This document shows, piece by piece, positions 50,001 to 60,124 of a stretch of 64,000 bases of DNA; within the stretch, counting starts at the first letter, position 1; every line of letters begins with the position of its first letter. Source of the DNA: Megalonaias nervosa (taxonomy: Eukaryota > Mollusca > Bivalvia > Unionida > Unionidae); NCBI GenBank assembly GCA_016617855.1, contig JAECUM010093711.1:52019-116018 (forward strand). Direction: 5' to 3'. Position numbers and translations under genes: made by a program. The notes below the pieces were generated by a model, which worked only from the letters and a program-made list of their open reading frames with translations, made no database searches and was not told the origin of the DNA.

Positions 50001-53000
50001 TCGATATTACTGCTGCATGGAAAATATTGAAAATCTTGTCACTAATTTTACTGGTTGGTTGCTTATATTGGCATGGGTTTGGAAAATGGTGCCAATCGTA
50101 CATCCAATACAGCTGCCACTGAGTATAATGTGAAACTCTAATAGCTCAAGAATAAAAAAAAATGGACCTGTCTTAAATTCCTAAAAATTCTTTTTCTGAC
50201 AGAAGACCATCAAATCCTTTCAAGGGACTCTCATCAACACCCTGTTAGATAAAGAGATGCGTTACATGTTAGAGGGAGGAGTCATCATTAGAAATGATAC
50301 ATTCTGAAATGAACTTTTCACTTTAATAAATGTTAAAACTGTAATTTGATCAGTGAATCTAAAGATCAACAGATCATGTCCTCATCATGTCTCTCTTATG
50401 TTCAAGATCTCAGTCCTTGTCATGTCTCTGTTATGTCCAAGATCCCAACTTAAATCAGATTGTTGTTGTTGTTGTGGGTTTAACACCATTTTTCAGCACA
50501 TGATAAGATATACTTGGCATTTAGTATAACTGGTAGAGAAAGAATCTGGGGAAAACCCCAGTAAGAACCACCAACTCACATGAAGCTACTGGTAAGCTTT
50601 CTCGCATACCCCCACTGGTCGAGCACAAGGCTCAAACCCAGACAGACAGAGCTGTGATGGCATTGATTGGTAGAGACGAGAACTTTAGACAACTTAGCCA
50701 CACACGGCCCCTAAATCAGATTGCAAAAATATTGCTAAGACAATCCAAAGCACTGGCAGTTGCAAGTCTAGTATAGATTAGTTGTAGTAAATCATGGCTA
50801 TAGAGAGATGAAAAATGTACACTTCAAATCGTAAAATACCGGTAGTGATTGCGTAATTTTCAAGCTATCTCAGATGATATCTCGTATGAGTAGATGCACA
50901 AGGAGCTAATTTAAAATATTGTTGACTGATAATGAATTGTCATGTTAAATATACAAAAATTAGCTTTATGGTAGAATATTGTTATGATTTCCTTACAGCA
51001 ACAAAGAGAATTTATTATTTTGGATTTTTTCATTGATGCTATTTGGCATTTATATTATCAATTTGCTCTTTATTAACATTATCATTTCCCTGATTTAACA
51101 GTTTCACTACCTTGAAAACTTAATTAACTACTTTACCTGTGCAAGAATAAATACACGTGCAATTTATGCTATTGGCATGACTACTAGAGAAATGCTGAAA
51201 GCAAATCAAGATAAGCAAAGGAGAAGTAATTAACAAACTGTTGAAAATATTTCTGTTCAGTAGATTGAAGTGTAATAGAAATTTCATTTTCAAGACATGA
51301 CTATTACCTCGGATTTTTAATGATCAGCTTCCTGTCCTTGTACCATTCAAATCTTGGCACTGGATAGGATTCAAATATCACAATCATGACCACTTCCATC
51401 CCTTCTTCCACCTCATACAAGGTCCGCTCTGGGGACAGGAATACAAATGTCTTATCTGTAAAACATGATTTATATTAGTAAGTAAGGATTATGATGTGAA
51501 GAATGCCCCTAATATCAAAATATTTGTGAATTTTCGATCAGAATACCTACTTGACTGCAATGGTGAGTGAAAATAAAGAACAACAAAATCAACATTTACA
51601 ACCATATTACAGATTAGTACCAAAGTCATGAAATTACAGTAGTAAAAGCTATCAAGCAAGACACTAATATATGAATAAACAAGAGCCCCTTGAAGGGACT
51701 TATGCTCTACTGAGCAAAAGAATTTCCAGGAATTCAAGATAAGACCTTTTCTTCCAATTAACTGTCTAGTGCTGAAACCATCTCTGAGATTCATATGCAA
51801 TAACAAGATTTTCAAATCAGCTCCTGTTGTATACATACTGGATGTCAGCTTAGCACCATTTTCATTGAGGACAAAGTGAACATCGTTACAAATCATTTGA
51901 TAAAAACCCATGTCATAATAATCCATTCATTTAGGACCAACTAGGTATCATAAAAAGTCTACTAGTGCAAACCCCATGTTGACCTAGCAATCCCTATGGA
52001 GAGGAGTAGATATAACAATATTTTCAAGACATGACATTCCAGTTAGGAGTAGCAATAACTATATTTTCAAGATGGCTGCTGTGGTGGCCATAGTGGATAT
52101 CAGATCACCACCATTTATCTTTAAGACAAACTGGACATTGTACAAAGTCTTCAGGTGAAAACACCTCAACTATATGATTCTGTTCAATTAGAGTTGTAAT
52201 AATGTGATTTTTATGATGGTTGCCATTCCAGCCATATTGGATGACAAACTGGTATCATTTTTATTTCAGACAAACTAGACAGGATAAGAAATCCTTTAGT
52301 GAAAACCCCATGTTGATATGACCATCTATTTAGGAGGGATATTAATAACAAGATTTTCAAGATAGCTGCCCTGGCAGCCGTATTGAACATTAGTTTGGCA
52401 ACATTCTCAGTCAGGACCAACTAGGCATCACAAGACAACTTTTAGTGACAATTCTATGTTGACTTGACCATCCATACTGGAGGAGTGGCAATAAACAAAA
52501 TTTTCAAAATGGCCACTCTCATGACAATACAGGAAGTCCTTGCAGCACCATTTTCATTTAGGGACACACAGACCTTGCTAAAAATGTGTATGTAAAGTCT
52601 GAAGGTAATCCTCCAAGCCGTTTATGCATTGGTAACAAACTTGTGATACTTCATGGATGAACGACAGGCAACAGACCATCCCATAAGTTCTTCTGGTCTG
52701 TGACTAGCAGAGCTAATTGAATAATTCTCATCAAGAGGTATAAATAAAAAAAACAGTTAGGATTAATAGGTGGACAGACAGACAAACAGACCTATAATTG
52801 TGATGTTGACTTCCTTGAAAGTTGACTGTCCGGAGTGGAGCTCTAATGTACACCTGTATGTTCCACTGTCAGTCAACTTAGTATCATTCAGGTGAAATTC
52901 ACTAATAATCTCATCTCGATTCTGTGATTCGGGCACTCGAAAGGCTGGAATGATCTTTAGTCCCTTCGATCTCTATTTTTAAAAAAAAAAAATCATCAAC

Positions 53001-53368
53001 ATTCTGACCAGGTAAAGCTATGCCAGGGACTTATAATTTACAAAGACATGGAAATATACATAAATTTAAAGATTTGTTAATGTGTAAATAGGGAATCCAG
53101 TGTAATTAATAAATGGATAAACTTTATACAGCATTTGCTTCAGTATAAATTTGCCATAATTTTAAAGCTTAAGTCACTGTATTCAACTAATCTTCTATAA
53201 TATTATTTAAAAATGTGAGCAGCTAAGTTTCGATTTCATTATATTTTCTATATTTCTTAATATTAATATTTACTTAATTTTTTGTATCCATTTTGTTTAC
53301 TTGCAGATTTTATTTTTGTATTATTGTTTTACCTGTATTAAAGTTCTCCTTGTTCTGGCAATAATCAT

Positions 53369-53423
<55 letters not shown>

Positions 53424-56400
53424 CATACATACATATATACATGCATACATATGCATGAATTGTAACAGTATTCTTACCACTCTTCTTGTATTAGGCCATA
53501 TATGAATTATTAAGTAATGGCATTCAGACAGAAATGTTTGCCTAATCTTTCAAGGAAGCATGAGTTGATCGGAACATGATTTGGCCATGTCGATTCATTG
53601 TCGACTTGACAGAAAAGGCAGAGAATCTTCCTATTGGGAAGCATGTTAGACCACAGCAGCACTGATTCAGACAATGCTTATTCTGACCAAAATACAGGTT
53701 GATTCAAACCAAAATCCAGGCTGATACTGGCCACATAAAATATTAAGTTTTGTTTTGGATTTAAATTTTGACTTTTACAATTGTATAAAATATGATATTT
53801 CTCATTATTTTCCAAAGTACATTGATCAGTTCAAAACTTCATTTAAGGAAACAAAATCCCAATTTTACAGGAGATAACAATATGGTTCTGTATACAAATC
53901 AAATGAAACAATATAAGACAGTGTATCTTCCACTACCAATTTAATAGTCCATTCAGAAGTAGAAGTGACAACACGATTTTTAAGACAGTCGTCATGGCAG
54001 TCATGCTGGATGTACGACTGGTACCATTTTCATTTAGGACCAACTAGGTATAACAAGAAATCTATTATAGCAATAAATGATGAGGCAACTTTATGTGTAG
54101 TATTAAGGAGAGAGATATATTAACATCCATTTCTTTAAATATTTGTATTTTGTATCTTTATCACCTTTAGGAAAACAGTAACTCCTTCCTTATTATTTGC
54201 TCAAAGAATATTTATCTTGTAACCATAGTTAATTGACCTAAGTGTAAAATATTCTAAATCAGTCCCAAAAGAAGGAATACAAATTTAGCAGAAAACCAGT
54301 TGGAACCTGGACTCGTAAGATTTTTCATGTTTTTAGGGCAGCTAAAGCTTCAAAAAATATCTTGCCTTCCAAGTTTTTCTATTTAGTTTTTAAATATCGG
54401 TCTTCAAGTATTAATCTGAAATCAATGTTTTCAACATCTCTTGAGGCAATTATGCTTTTATAATAGGATTGTTTCTTTTCAAGTAGTTTTTCTATTTAGT
54501 TTTTAAATATCGGTCTTCAAGTATTAATCTGAAATCAATGTTTTCAACATCTCTTGAGGCAATTATGCTTTTATAATAGGATTGTTTCTTTTCAAGTATT
54601 TCTTTTGTTTGATAAGGATAGTGTTGTCACTTTTTAGAATAAATTTCATATATTTGCTAAGATAGTTTCGATTTTCTAAATTGCAATATATTCCTCATTT
54701 TCTCACCTTCTTCAATCCATCTAACTCTAAATCTAATAGTTTTTGCTGATGCAATTCTTGACCAGTAGAGCTAAAAATTAAAACTGTTACTGGGGTCCTG
54801 TCAAATTTATGATTTAGTTCACTAACATATAATACATTGTTGTTATACATTTATATTCTGCTAATCTTCATATCCATTACAATAAAGAAAATGGTAACGT
54901 AGCGAAAATGGTGGTGTTGTCTCTGTTAACAGATTTTGAAAATGACGACAAAAGTGTCTTCCCTATATTCAAAGAAGGAACTGTTTGATCAATGCTGCTT
55001 TAACTGTCTCATATCATCAATCTCTGTTTAATACTTTGTTTGATCAGTACGCCCATTTTAATTTAATTGCAAACAATAATAGTGATATCATCTGACCATC
55101 AATTAGCAAAACCTGTTTTATTAACACCACTATAACTGAAACAATTTTATTTTTGTTTTCAAATTACTGAATTTAACACCCTTCTAGAACACAAAATATA
55201 ATGCTGACTTTAAATCAAGTGGTTACATGGAAGCTGTTATTATACTATGCGCCTGTTAATCATGAATATTTTCAAAATTTCCAAAGGCTAGAATGAAAAT
55301 AAAATAAGTTGGTTTACTTGTTTGAGGCTATGGGAAACCATGCACAATATAAAGTATGGAGAAATAAAATAAAAAGTATGATCAAAAAAGCTAAAAAAAA
55401 ATTATTATCAATCATTGCTTGAAAACAAAAAGAGCAACACCAACTCCATTTGGAAAGTCTTCAATGAACCCACTGGAAGAACACACAAAGATCAGACAAA
55501 TAAAATTCACTCACTTCTGGTAAATGACACCATAGTCACTGATGACATTGACATTGCAAATGTTTTCAATGAATTTTTTCACCAACATTACCACAAAGTT
55601 AAAAGAACCAGTGATAGAAAACAACTTTAATGAACTGAAAAAGTTCTGCAGCAGCAAAATCTCTAAGGAGGTATGTTTCTCTATCCCACCAGTATCAAAA
55701 AACTTTGTTAAAAAATGTCTCAGTGAACTTGATACCAAGAAAGCTACAGGACTTGAACAGATTGGTCGACAACTCTTTAAATCTTCTGCCTCTGCTGTTT
55801 TAGATAGCATAACATTCATAATCAATTTAAGTATTGCAACCTCATCTATCCCCAAAATATGGAAACTGCAAAAGTAACTCCTATTCACAAATCTGGTTCT
55901 AAGGATGATGCTGATAACTACCGGCCAATCTCAATACTACCAAACTTGTCAAAATTGATTGAAAAACATGTCCATGACTCATTCATGTCACATTTAACCA
56001 AACGCTTGATGTTACACCCTAATCAATCAGGTTTTAGATAGTAACATTCATGTGAGACTGCCATGATCTCCCTAACTGATAAATGGCTTCAAGACCTTGA
56101 CAAAGGTAGAATAATAGGATCTGTACTTGTAGATTTCAGGAAAGCTTTTGACATGGTGGGTCATGAAATCCTTTTGAAGAAACTGAAAATCTACCAATGT
56201 GATGAAGGCACAGTTAGATGGTTAATTCATACTTAAGTGAGAGAACACAACATGTTTATATAAATAATGTTCTGTCTGAACCTGGAACAATTAGATATGG
56301 AGTACCACAAGGCTCAATTCTAGGTCCATTACTATTTATTTTATTTATTAATGACCTCCCACTTTTCCTAAGGGACTCAATATCATCTACAAATCTCTAT

Positions 56401-59053
56401 GCAAATGACACAACATTGTCAGACATCCAAAACACAAAGCATGAACTCGAAATTTCTTTACAGGATGCCCTAAACAAACTGGACAACTGGTGCACATGCA
56501 ATGGCATGGTAGCAAATACTGGTAAAACTAAAATATTACTTATCTCAACACGGCAAAAAAGGACAAATCTTGATAGTGATGAACTATGTCTGACATGGAA
56601 GGATAAAAATTTGTAAATGGTCTGTCGTGATAGACTACTTGGTGTTTTTGTAGATAATGACCTATCATGGGCTGAACATATCAAATATATCAGTAATAAA
56701 GTCAATTCAAGTTTATGGATAAGACATTTTCTCCCTGAAAGGCACAGAAAATTATTTTATAATAGTTACATACAACCCTATTTAGACTACTGTAATACAG
56801 TATGGGGTAATTCAAATTATAAAAACATAGCAAAGCTGGCACATCTTCAAAAAAGAGTACTTAAGCTAACATCAATCTAGAAACAAAGCAAGGAAAATTT
56901 AGCTGGTAAGTTAAAAATATTACCTATTAAAGACCGAATCCGTTTGAGAAAAGCCAAATTAATGTACAGAATATCCAATAATAGTGCTCCTGAATATTTA
57001 CAATCACTATTCCTGTATAGGCTACCTGGCAATACTCCTCACATGCAATCGATGTCTACCAAAACAGTATAAAAAAATTCCCAAACCAAATAAGGAATTA
57101 TTCAAAAAGTTTCCAATACTCTGGAATAGTATTCCAGTTGAGATTGGAAATGCCCACTCTATTTCCTTCTTCCAAACCCAATATATCCAGTGGCTTCAGA
57201 GACTCAGCTAAAATAAATAAATTCCTTTGTATAAGGGCCTCAAGGTAGATTTGTTCTTAGCTAATTGTGTTACCTTCTTTAAATAAAGTCATTATTATTA
57301 TATTATACACTACTAAATATATGCTAATATAATTTCATATTATTTTGTCATTTTTCATCCAATATCTTTAAAAATTTGGAGATATACATTACTGCTTCTT
57401 TTTCTTAGACTGTTTCTCAAAAGATTATTTGTATCTTTGCTGATAGGACAAAACAAGAAAGTGAGTAAACCAAAAATCACTGCTTTTCCCATTAATCATT
57501 GTAAAAACATGGTGAATTTCTGCAGAAAATCAAAGCTGTCCCGAATGAATGGAGAAAAGGTGAGAACAAATTTTGAACCTGCATATCTGGATATTTCCAG
57601 CGCATGCTGAGGCCTGTCCTAGATGCTACAGACGTCTTGCATGTGATGTTGAAAGATTCACCAACAAGCATCATGTACGACGAGGGCAGTAAACTTGTTA
57701 TGACGATCGGTCCAGCTGCAAAATAAATTTTAGAAAGTGATGAAACATAAGCCAGTGTAAGCTTATGGCATGGCAATGTTTCAGTTGTGTGTCGTCCGTC
57801 TGTCAAAACTGGTGTATCACCAGATTTTTTTTTTTATTGGTGTGGTCCCTCTCAGACTTTCATCATACAGGAGACCCCCTTGTGCCGAAAGTTGAAAGAT
57901 TTTATGTTTTGTAAACCCCATAGTACATGTAGTGCGTGTATATTCAAATAGAATTTTGAAGATTTATTAATTTGGATAAGAGTTTCACACACCTTCCTCC
58001 TCTAGTGTTTATATAGGTCCTTTACCCTGGCTGGTTTCGGAGCTTTAATTACCTTACTGATCCTTGCCAGGGATCAGTGTTGTCCAGTGTATGCTATATG
58101 CGTTTGCTATACGTAATGTATGCTATCCGTTTGTTTTTTGGTTGTTTTTGTATGGACTGGCTCTATAATCACATTTATGTTTAGAGTTGACTTTAGTCAT
58201 GATCGTTCCTATGTAAGAAAAAACAAAAAATTATTCCAGCTAGGGAGGTCCGGTATTAGCATGTGGCGGTGGCATGTGACTCATTTTGTTCACACGCTTC
58301 CGTGATTGAGGCCAATATCTTCATTCCCATGCTTTGAGTCCTTATCTAATGTGAAAGTGATGTGTGTAGAATAGAAGAGGAGAGTAAACGTTTGAGAATA
58401 AAATAATCAAGAGGAAAAACAAAAAAGAAAATATTTTTATTGCTGAGTGCATGTATGTTGTGCGTTTTATACCTAGTAGTTTTAGTAGGTTGTATATGTA
58501 CCCCCGTTTTTGTGTTTTCATAATGTTCTATAATTTGATCTTACCTTTGGGGAGATCCGGTACGACCCGTACTACCTCGCGTTAGCCGCGTACCTTAGGC
58601 ATCGTACCATCATATGCTCCTTAATCATTAAGGCCAATGCCTGTCCCACTGTTTTTGTTCTTTTTGTTCCTATATCGATGTTATTGCTTATATTAGTTTC
58701 TACGAGGTATTCAGTGTTTTTGTTAGTATGTTATTTTATTAGTCTTAAATTCAGTATTTATGTTGATAGAGAATACCAAAAACAGTTACAAAAACGATGC
58801 AGAGAAGCTCGTTAAACTTGTCGCATCGTGTCTGTTTCTGCTTGTATATCATATAATATGAATTTATTGTTTTCCTTTATTCGGAATATGTTTCAAGATG
58901 AATAGTTATAGTTGTTTATATAGTTCCAAAATTACAGTTACAGAGAGCGATGCAAAGAAGCTCCCTTAGGATAAACTCTATAGTGTATCACCAGATGTAG
59001 GTAAGAATGTTTTACTAACCAAATACAATCGCTATGATTTGACAAGCTCCCAT
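43620..59053 (-). CDS. PDGFR/VEGFR-like Ig protein with Cys-rich module and GPI-type tail, no kinase
   Basis: Seven exons (59053-59020, 57715-57579, 52972-52792, 51455-51308, 48828-48704, 44985-44929, 43990-43620) join with GT/AG borders and matching phases into 350 codons. Ig domain 1 (about 13-117) has C37, W51 in MRWKYP, and C98 in LTDSGTYRC, ending VNITII: the style of the third Ig domain of PDGFR/VEGFR receptors. Ig domain 2 (118-209) keeps W155 in FEWYKD but has no Cys pair (EVVMIVIF, AGIYTLHA), like PDGFR/KIT domain 4. Residues 210-275 are a GCC2/GCC3 module; ~276-325 are Asn/Asp/Thr-rich with N-glycosylation sites; FYLLLSLACIWLLNF near the end with only SSY after it suggests GPI anchoring. 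A decoy or co-receptor role is inference. The N-terminus is uncertain. Confidence 0.82.
43992..44042. repeat. (AAT)n microsatellite abutting a splice acceptor
   Basis: About 15 AAT units with one AGT. On the minus strand this is (ATT)n lying where the polypyrimidine tract of the terminal exon should be. Confidence 0.95.
44043..44928. other. Intron of the Ig-receptor-like gene
   Basis: AT-rich, no element recognised apart from the microsatellite at its left end. Confidence 0.5.
44929..44985 (-). CDS. Ig-receptor-like gene, exon 6 (start of Cys-rich module)
   Basis: 57 bp exon: acceptor CTACTTTTTAG, donor GAAG|GTATGT. Together with split codons at both borders it reads YECPDGYVHQIKSKGYDCEA, linking the second Ig domain to the Cys-rich module. 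Confidence 0.85.
45915..46165 (+). mobile_element. tRNA-derived SINE family C
   Basis: Head GTGGCCCAGTTGTTAATG (A-box region) and GGAATTCAAATCCTACC (B-box region); body TTCTTGGGCAAGGCACTTTA with CTCCA, then CTAAATAACCTACTTG. GGATGATG-like repeats follow. A decayed relative is at 1855-2165. It sits in an intron of the Ig-receptor-like gene, antisense to it. Confidence 0.7.
46166..47830. repeat. Degenerate dispersed repeat with ~200-300 bp units
   Basis: Phrases AAACTAAAGAACTATGAATAG, ACATCATGACCATTGGT, GACAGACAAAGCATT and GGATGGAATGGATGAACA recur with variation. Old non-coding repeat in an intron. Confidence 0.5.
47955..48537. repeat. 17/18 bp compound minisatellite
   Basis: Alternating CCTATATCTAAGATCATA (18 bp) and CCTATATCTGTATCATA (17 bp), plus CTATATCATAC variants, ~33 units. 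It begins ~165 bp inside the intron that follows the 48704-48828 exon. Confidence 0.93.
48704..48828 (-). CDS. Ig-receptor-like gene, exon 5 (second half of Ig 2)
   Basis: Acceptor TTATTTCAG, donor AAAT|GTACGT. Encodes NAVGFGIMKSARD, MAGIYTLHAYTRD (Leu where the second Ig Cys should be) and ATIDITLLVK. The other two frames contain stops. Confidence 0.87.
49090..50110 (+). repeat. R2 repeat family, forward, with 47 bp internal expansion
   Basis: R2 landmarks occur throughout (CTAATATGGCCTCCAAAGC, GGGGTTTTCATC, CTTCTTGTGATGTCTAGG). Between about 49245 and 49560 one 47 bp subsegment (AATATGTCTAGGTGGTTC, TAAATAAAAGTGGTGCC, AATTTGACATTT) is expanded about 6.5 times (starts 49274, 49321, 49368). 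Confidence 0.85.
50451..50723 (-). mobile_element. Full-length SINE family A with 12 bp TSD, reverse
   Basis: Element 50463-50711 flanked by TAAATCAGATTG at 50451-50462 and 50712-50723. The plus strand starts with (TTG)n, the complement of an AAC tail, then GGGTTTAACACC, ATTTTTCAGCACATGATAAG, GGCTCAAACCC (B box) and ends GGCCCC. Confidence 0.9.
51308..51455 (-). CDS. Ig-receptor-like gene, exon 4 (first half of Ig 2)
   Basis: Acceptor GTTTTACAG, donor CGAG|GTAATA. Encodes KTFVFLSPERTLYEVEEG, then EVVMIVIFESYPVP and RFEWYKDRKLIIKNP. The Trp of the Ig core is present; Val replaces the first Cys. Confidence 0.9.
51690..52715 (-). repeat. R2 repeat family, inverted
   Basis: Repeated reverse landmarks such as TTAGCACCATTTTCATT, GACCAACTAGGCATCA and CCATGTTGATATGACCATC. 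The right end GACCATCCCATAAGTTCTTC matches the end of the 42840-43610 block. Inverted relative to 49090-50110 within the same gene. Confidence 0.75.
52792..52972 (-). CDS. Ig-receptor-like gene, exon 3 (second half of Ig 1)
   Basis: Acceptor TTAAAAATAG, donor ATAG|GTCTGT. 60 codons plus one base: RSKGLKIIPAFRVPESQ, EIISEFHLNDTKL, TDSGTYRCTLELHSG, ending EVNITII. Joins exon 2 in phase 0, giving a normal Trp-to-Cys spacing. Confidence 0.9.
53373..53453. repeat. (TA)n / (CATA)n microsatellite
   Basis: About 22 TA units followed by CATA units. Confidence 0.95.
53930..54060 (-). repeat. R2 family single unit, inverted
   Basis: AGACAGTCGTCATGGCAGTC, GACTGGTACCATTTTCATTT and GGACCAACTAGGTATAAC match one R2 unit. 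Confidence 0.65.
54372..54597. repeat. 113 bp perfect tandem duplication
   Basis: The segment from AGTTTTTCTATTTAGTTTTT to TTGTTTCTTTTCAAGT is repeated once immediately (starts 54372 and 54485) with no visible difference. Confidence 0.95.
55300..57305 (+). mobile_element. CR1/L2-like non-LTR retrotransposon, 5'-truncated
   Basis: A decayed reverse transcriptase followed by a short 3' UTR ending in AATAAAGTCATT(ATT)n, without an A-rich tail; a microsatellite end is typical of CR1/L2-group elements. No endonuclease is present, so it is 5'-truncated near 55300. It lies antisense in the intron between exons 2 and 3 of the Ig-receptor-like gene. Confidence 0.85.
55330..57211 (+). pseudogene. Reverse transcriptase of the CR1/L2-like element
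   Basis: Pieces in several frames follow the non-LTR RT order: KKNYYQSLLENKKSN; SELDTKKATGLEQIG; TPIHKSGSKDD, NYRPISILPNLSKLIEK; NQSGFR (followed by stops at 56039-56044); VDFRKAFDMVGHEIL (motif A); GVPQGSILGPLLFILFINDL; the catalytic box as YAND at 56398-56409 instead of YADD; GKTKILLIS; LLGVFVDNDLSWAEHI; YIQPYLDYCNTVWG and HLQKRVLKL. At least four frame breaks plus the Asp-to-Asn change show it is inactive. Confidence 0.92.
57579..57715 (-). CDS. Ig-receptor-like gene, exon 2 (first half of Ig 1)
   Basis: Acceptor TTTATTTTGCAG, donor GCAG|GTTCAA (weak). 45 codons: GPIVITSLLPSSYMMLVGE, SFNITCKTSVASRTG, LSMRWKYPDMQ. Contains the first Ig Cys and the core Trp with the WxYP signature of PDGFR/VEGFR domain 3. 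Confidence 0.9.
57812..58996 (-). mobile_element. Poly(A)-tailed retro-insertion with 14 bp TSD
   Basis: GTGTATCACCAGAT occurs at 57812-57825 and again at 58983-58996. Between them 57826-58982 starts, on the plus strand, with a T run and TATTGG, so on the minus strand it ends CCAATAAAAAAAA. These are hallmarks of LINE-mediated insertion. Content is non-coding and unrecognised. Two segments, GAAGCTCCCTTAGG/GCGATGCAAAGAAGC and CGATGCAGAGAAGCTCG, are internal relatives ~160 bp apart. Possibly a SINE-like or UTR-derived family. Confidence 0.85.
59020..59053 (-). CDS. Ig-receptor-like gene, candidate exon 1 (signal-like)
   Basis: ATG at 59053-59051 begins MGACQIIAIVFA, a short hydrophobic signal-like start, and the donor TTTG|GTTAGT is in the phase (1) required by exon 2. 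The ATG has G at -3 and G at +4. An upstream out-of-frame ATG (59099-59097) would start an overlapping uORF. The signal is shorter than usual, so the real start could lie elsewhere. Confidence 0.5.
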
Positions 59054-59623
59054 ACCAAGAAAGGACTTTATCAACCACACTGTCAAACAAATTTGGCATT
59101 GTAGCTTTAAACGTGACAGTCTGAATTATATGGTAAATTCTCAGTCATATCATATCAGCGTCTTATTCACTCAGAATGGTGAAAATGTGTTTGGGGACTT
59201 TGCAAGTCAGACAATCATGATCCTAGGCAACGTAAAGGCGATCATACATCAATAATGTATAAGAACTAAGTGAGTGGGGCGATATTTTTCAAAGAAAAAT
59301 GTTTCGGTCCGTAGATAACTTCAATCAAATATTCTTTCTCTGATATGTAGAAAAAAGCATTAAATCTAACTATTATACTACTTGACAAAAATATACATTG
59401 TCATGAGGAAAAAGTAACCTAAAAATACCCTGGTTCAAATGAAAATACTGGGTCCCATCCCAGAAAATTAAGGGTTTGAAATATTTTAGATTTTTTAAGA
59501 CTTTGGGTGTGAAATGAGAAAAAGAAAAGATAATGAAATTGGTTTCTTTAGAGGTTTTCAAATAGTGCCATTATTTAAATAAGACTAACTACTGCAGTCA
59601 AGTAGGACACGTAATTTGACTAC

Positions 59624-59688
59624 CTGCTGGAAATGCATTGTGGGGATTTTCATCAGCAACTACAATATTGTCAGAACTTTCAAACCGC
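59624..59688 (-). CDS. Alternative upstream exon of the Ig-receptor-like gene
   Basis: Acceptor TTCTTTTATGCAG and donor CAG|GTAGTC bracket 65 bp open in one frame only: RFESSDNIVVADENP then HNAFPA, phase 2 in and phase 1 out. It could splice directly to exon 2 (phase 1), replacing candidate exon 1. No start codon, so further exons would be needed to the right. Either this or 59020-59053 is the native upstream exon, or both are used alternatively. Confidence 0.5.
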
Positions 59689-60124
59689 CTGCATAAAAGA
59701 ACATATGACAATTGTATGCGACTCTTGTGCCACTGAATTTACTAAGAAAAATAACGGGGTCTGTAGCAGACTCTTGAATTGACAAATATCCACTGTTTGG
59801 TGAAGAAGTAATTACCACGGTGTTGATCTTGTGATTGAGAATTTCACATATTGGAAAGATTGATTTTTGCCGATTCTGTTTAGAATGGATTCATACGCCA
59901 ACAAAATGGAATGAAACTTGGGTTTCTATCATACTTGGTTTGTTATTTAGACATAAAGATGACATCAGATGCAGAGCTTTTTGGATTCCTATCGTATTTG
60001 TTATTTTGACATAAAGATGACATCAAATGCAGGACTAAATCGATTTAAGAAGAGTTTGGAAGGATGCTAAAGAGTAGATTTACGGTAGTTCATTTCTGAA
60101 GTGGAAATGGTAAATACTATCATA

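Noticed and set aside
54707..54770. Possible extra exon of the Ig-receptor-like gene (minus strand, good AG and GTGAGA borders, 64 bp)
   Set aside because: Neither open frame is compatible with the phases of exons 2 and 3, which already join directly in phase 0 and give a normal Ig Trp-to-Cys spacing.
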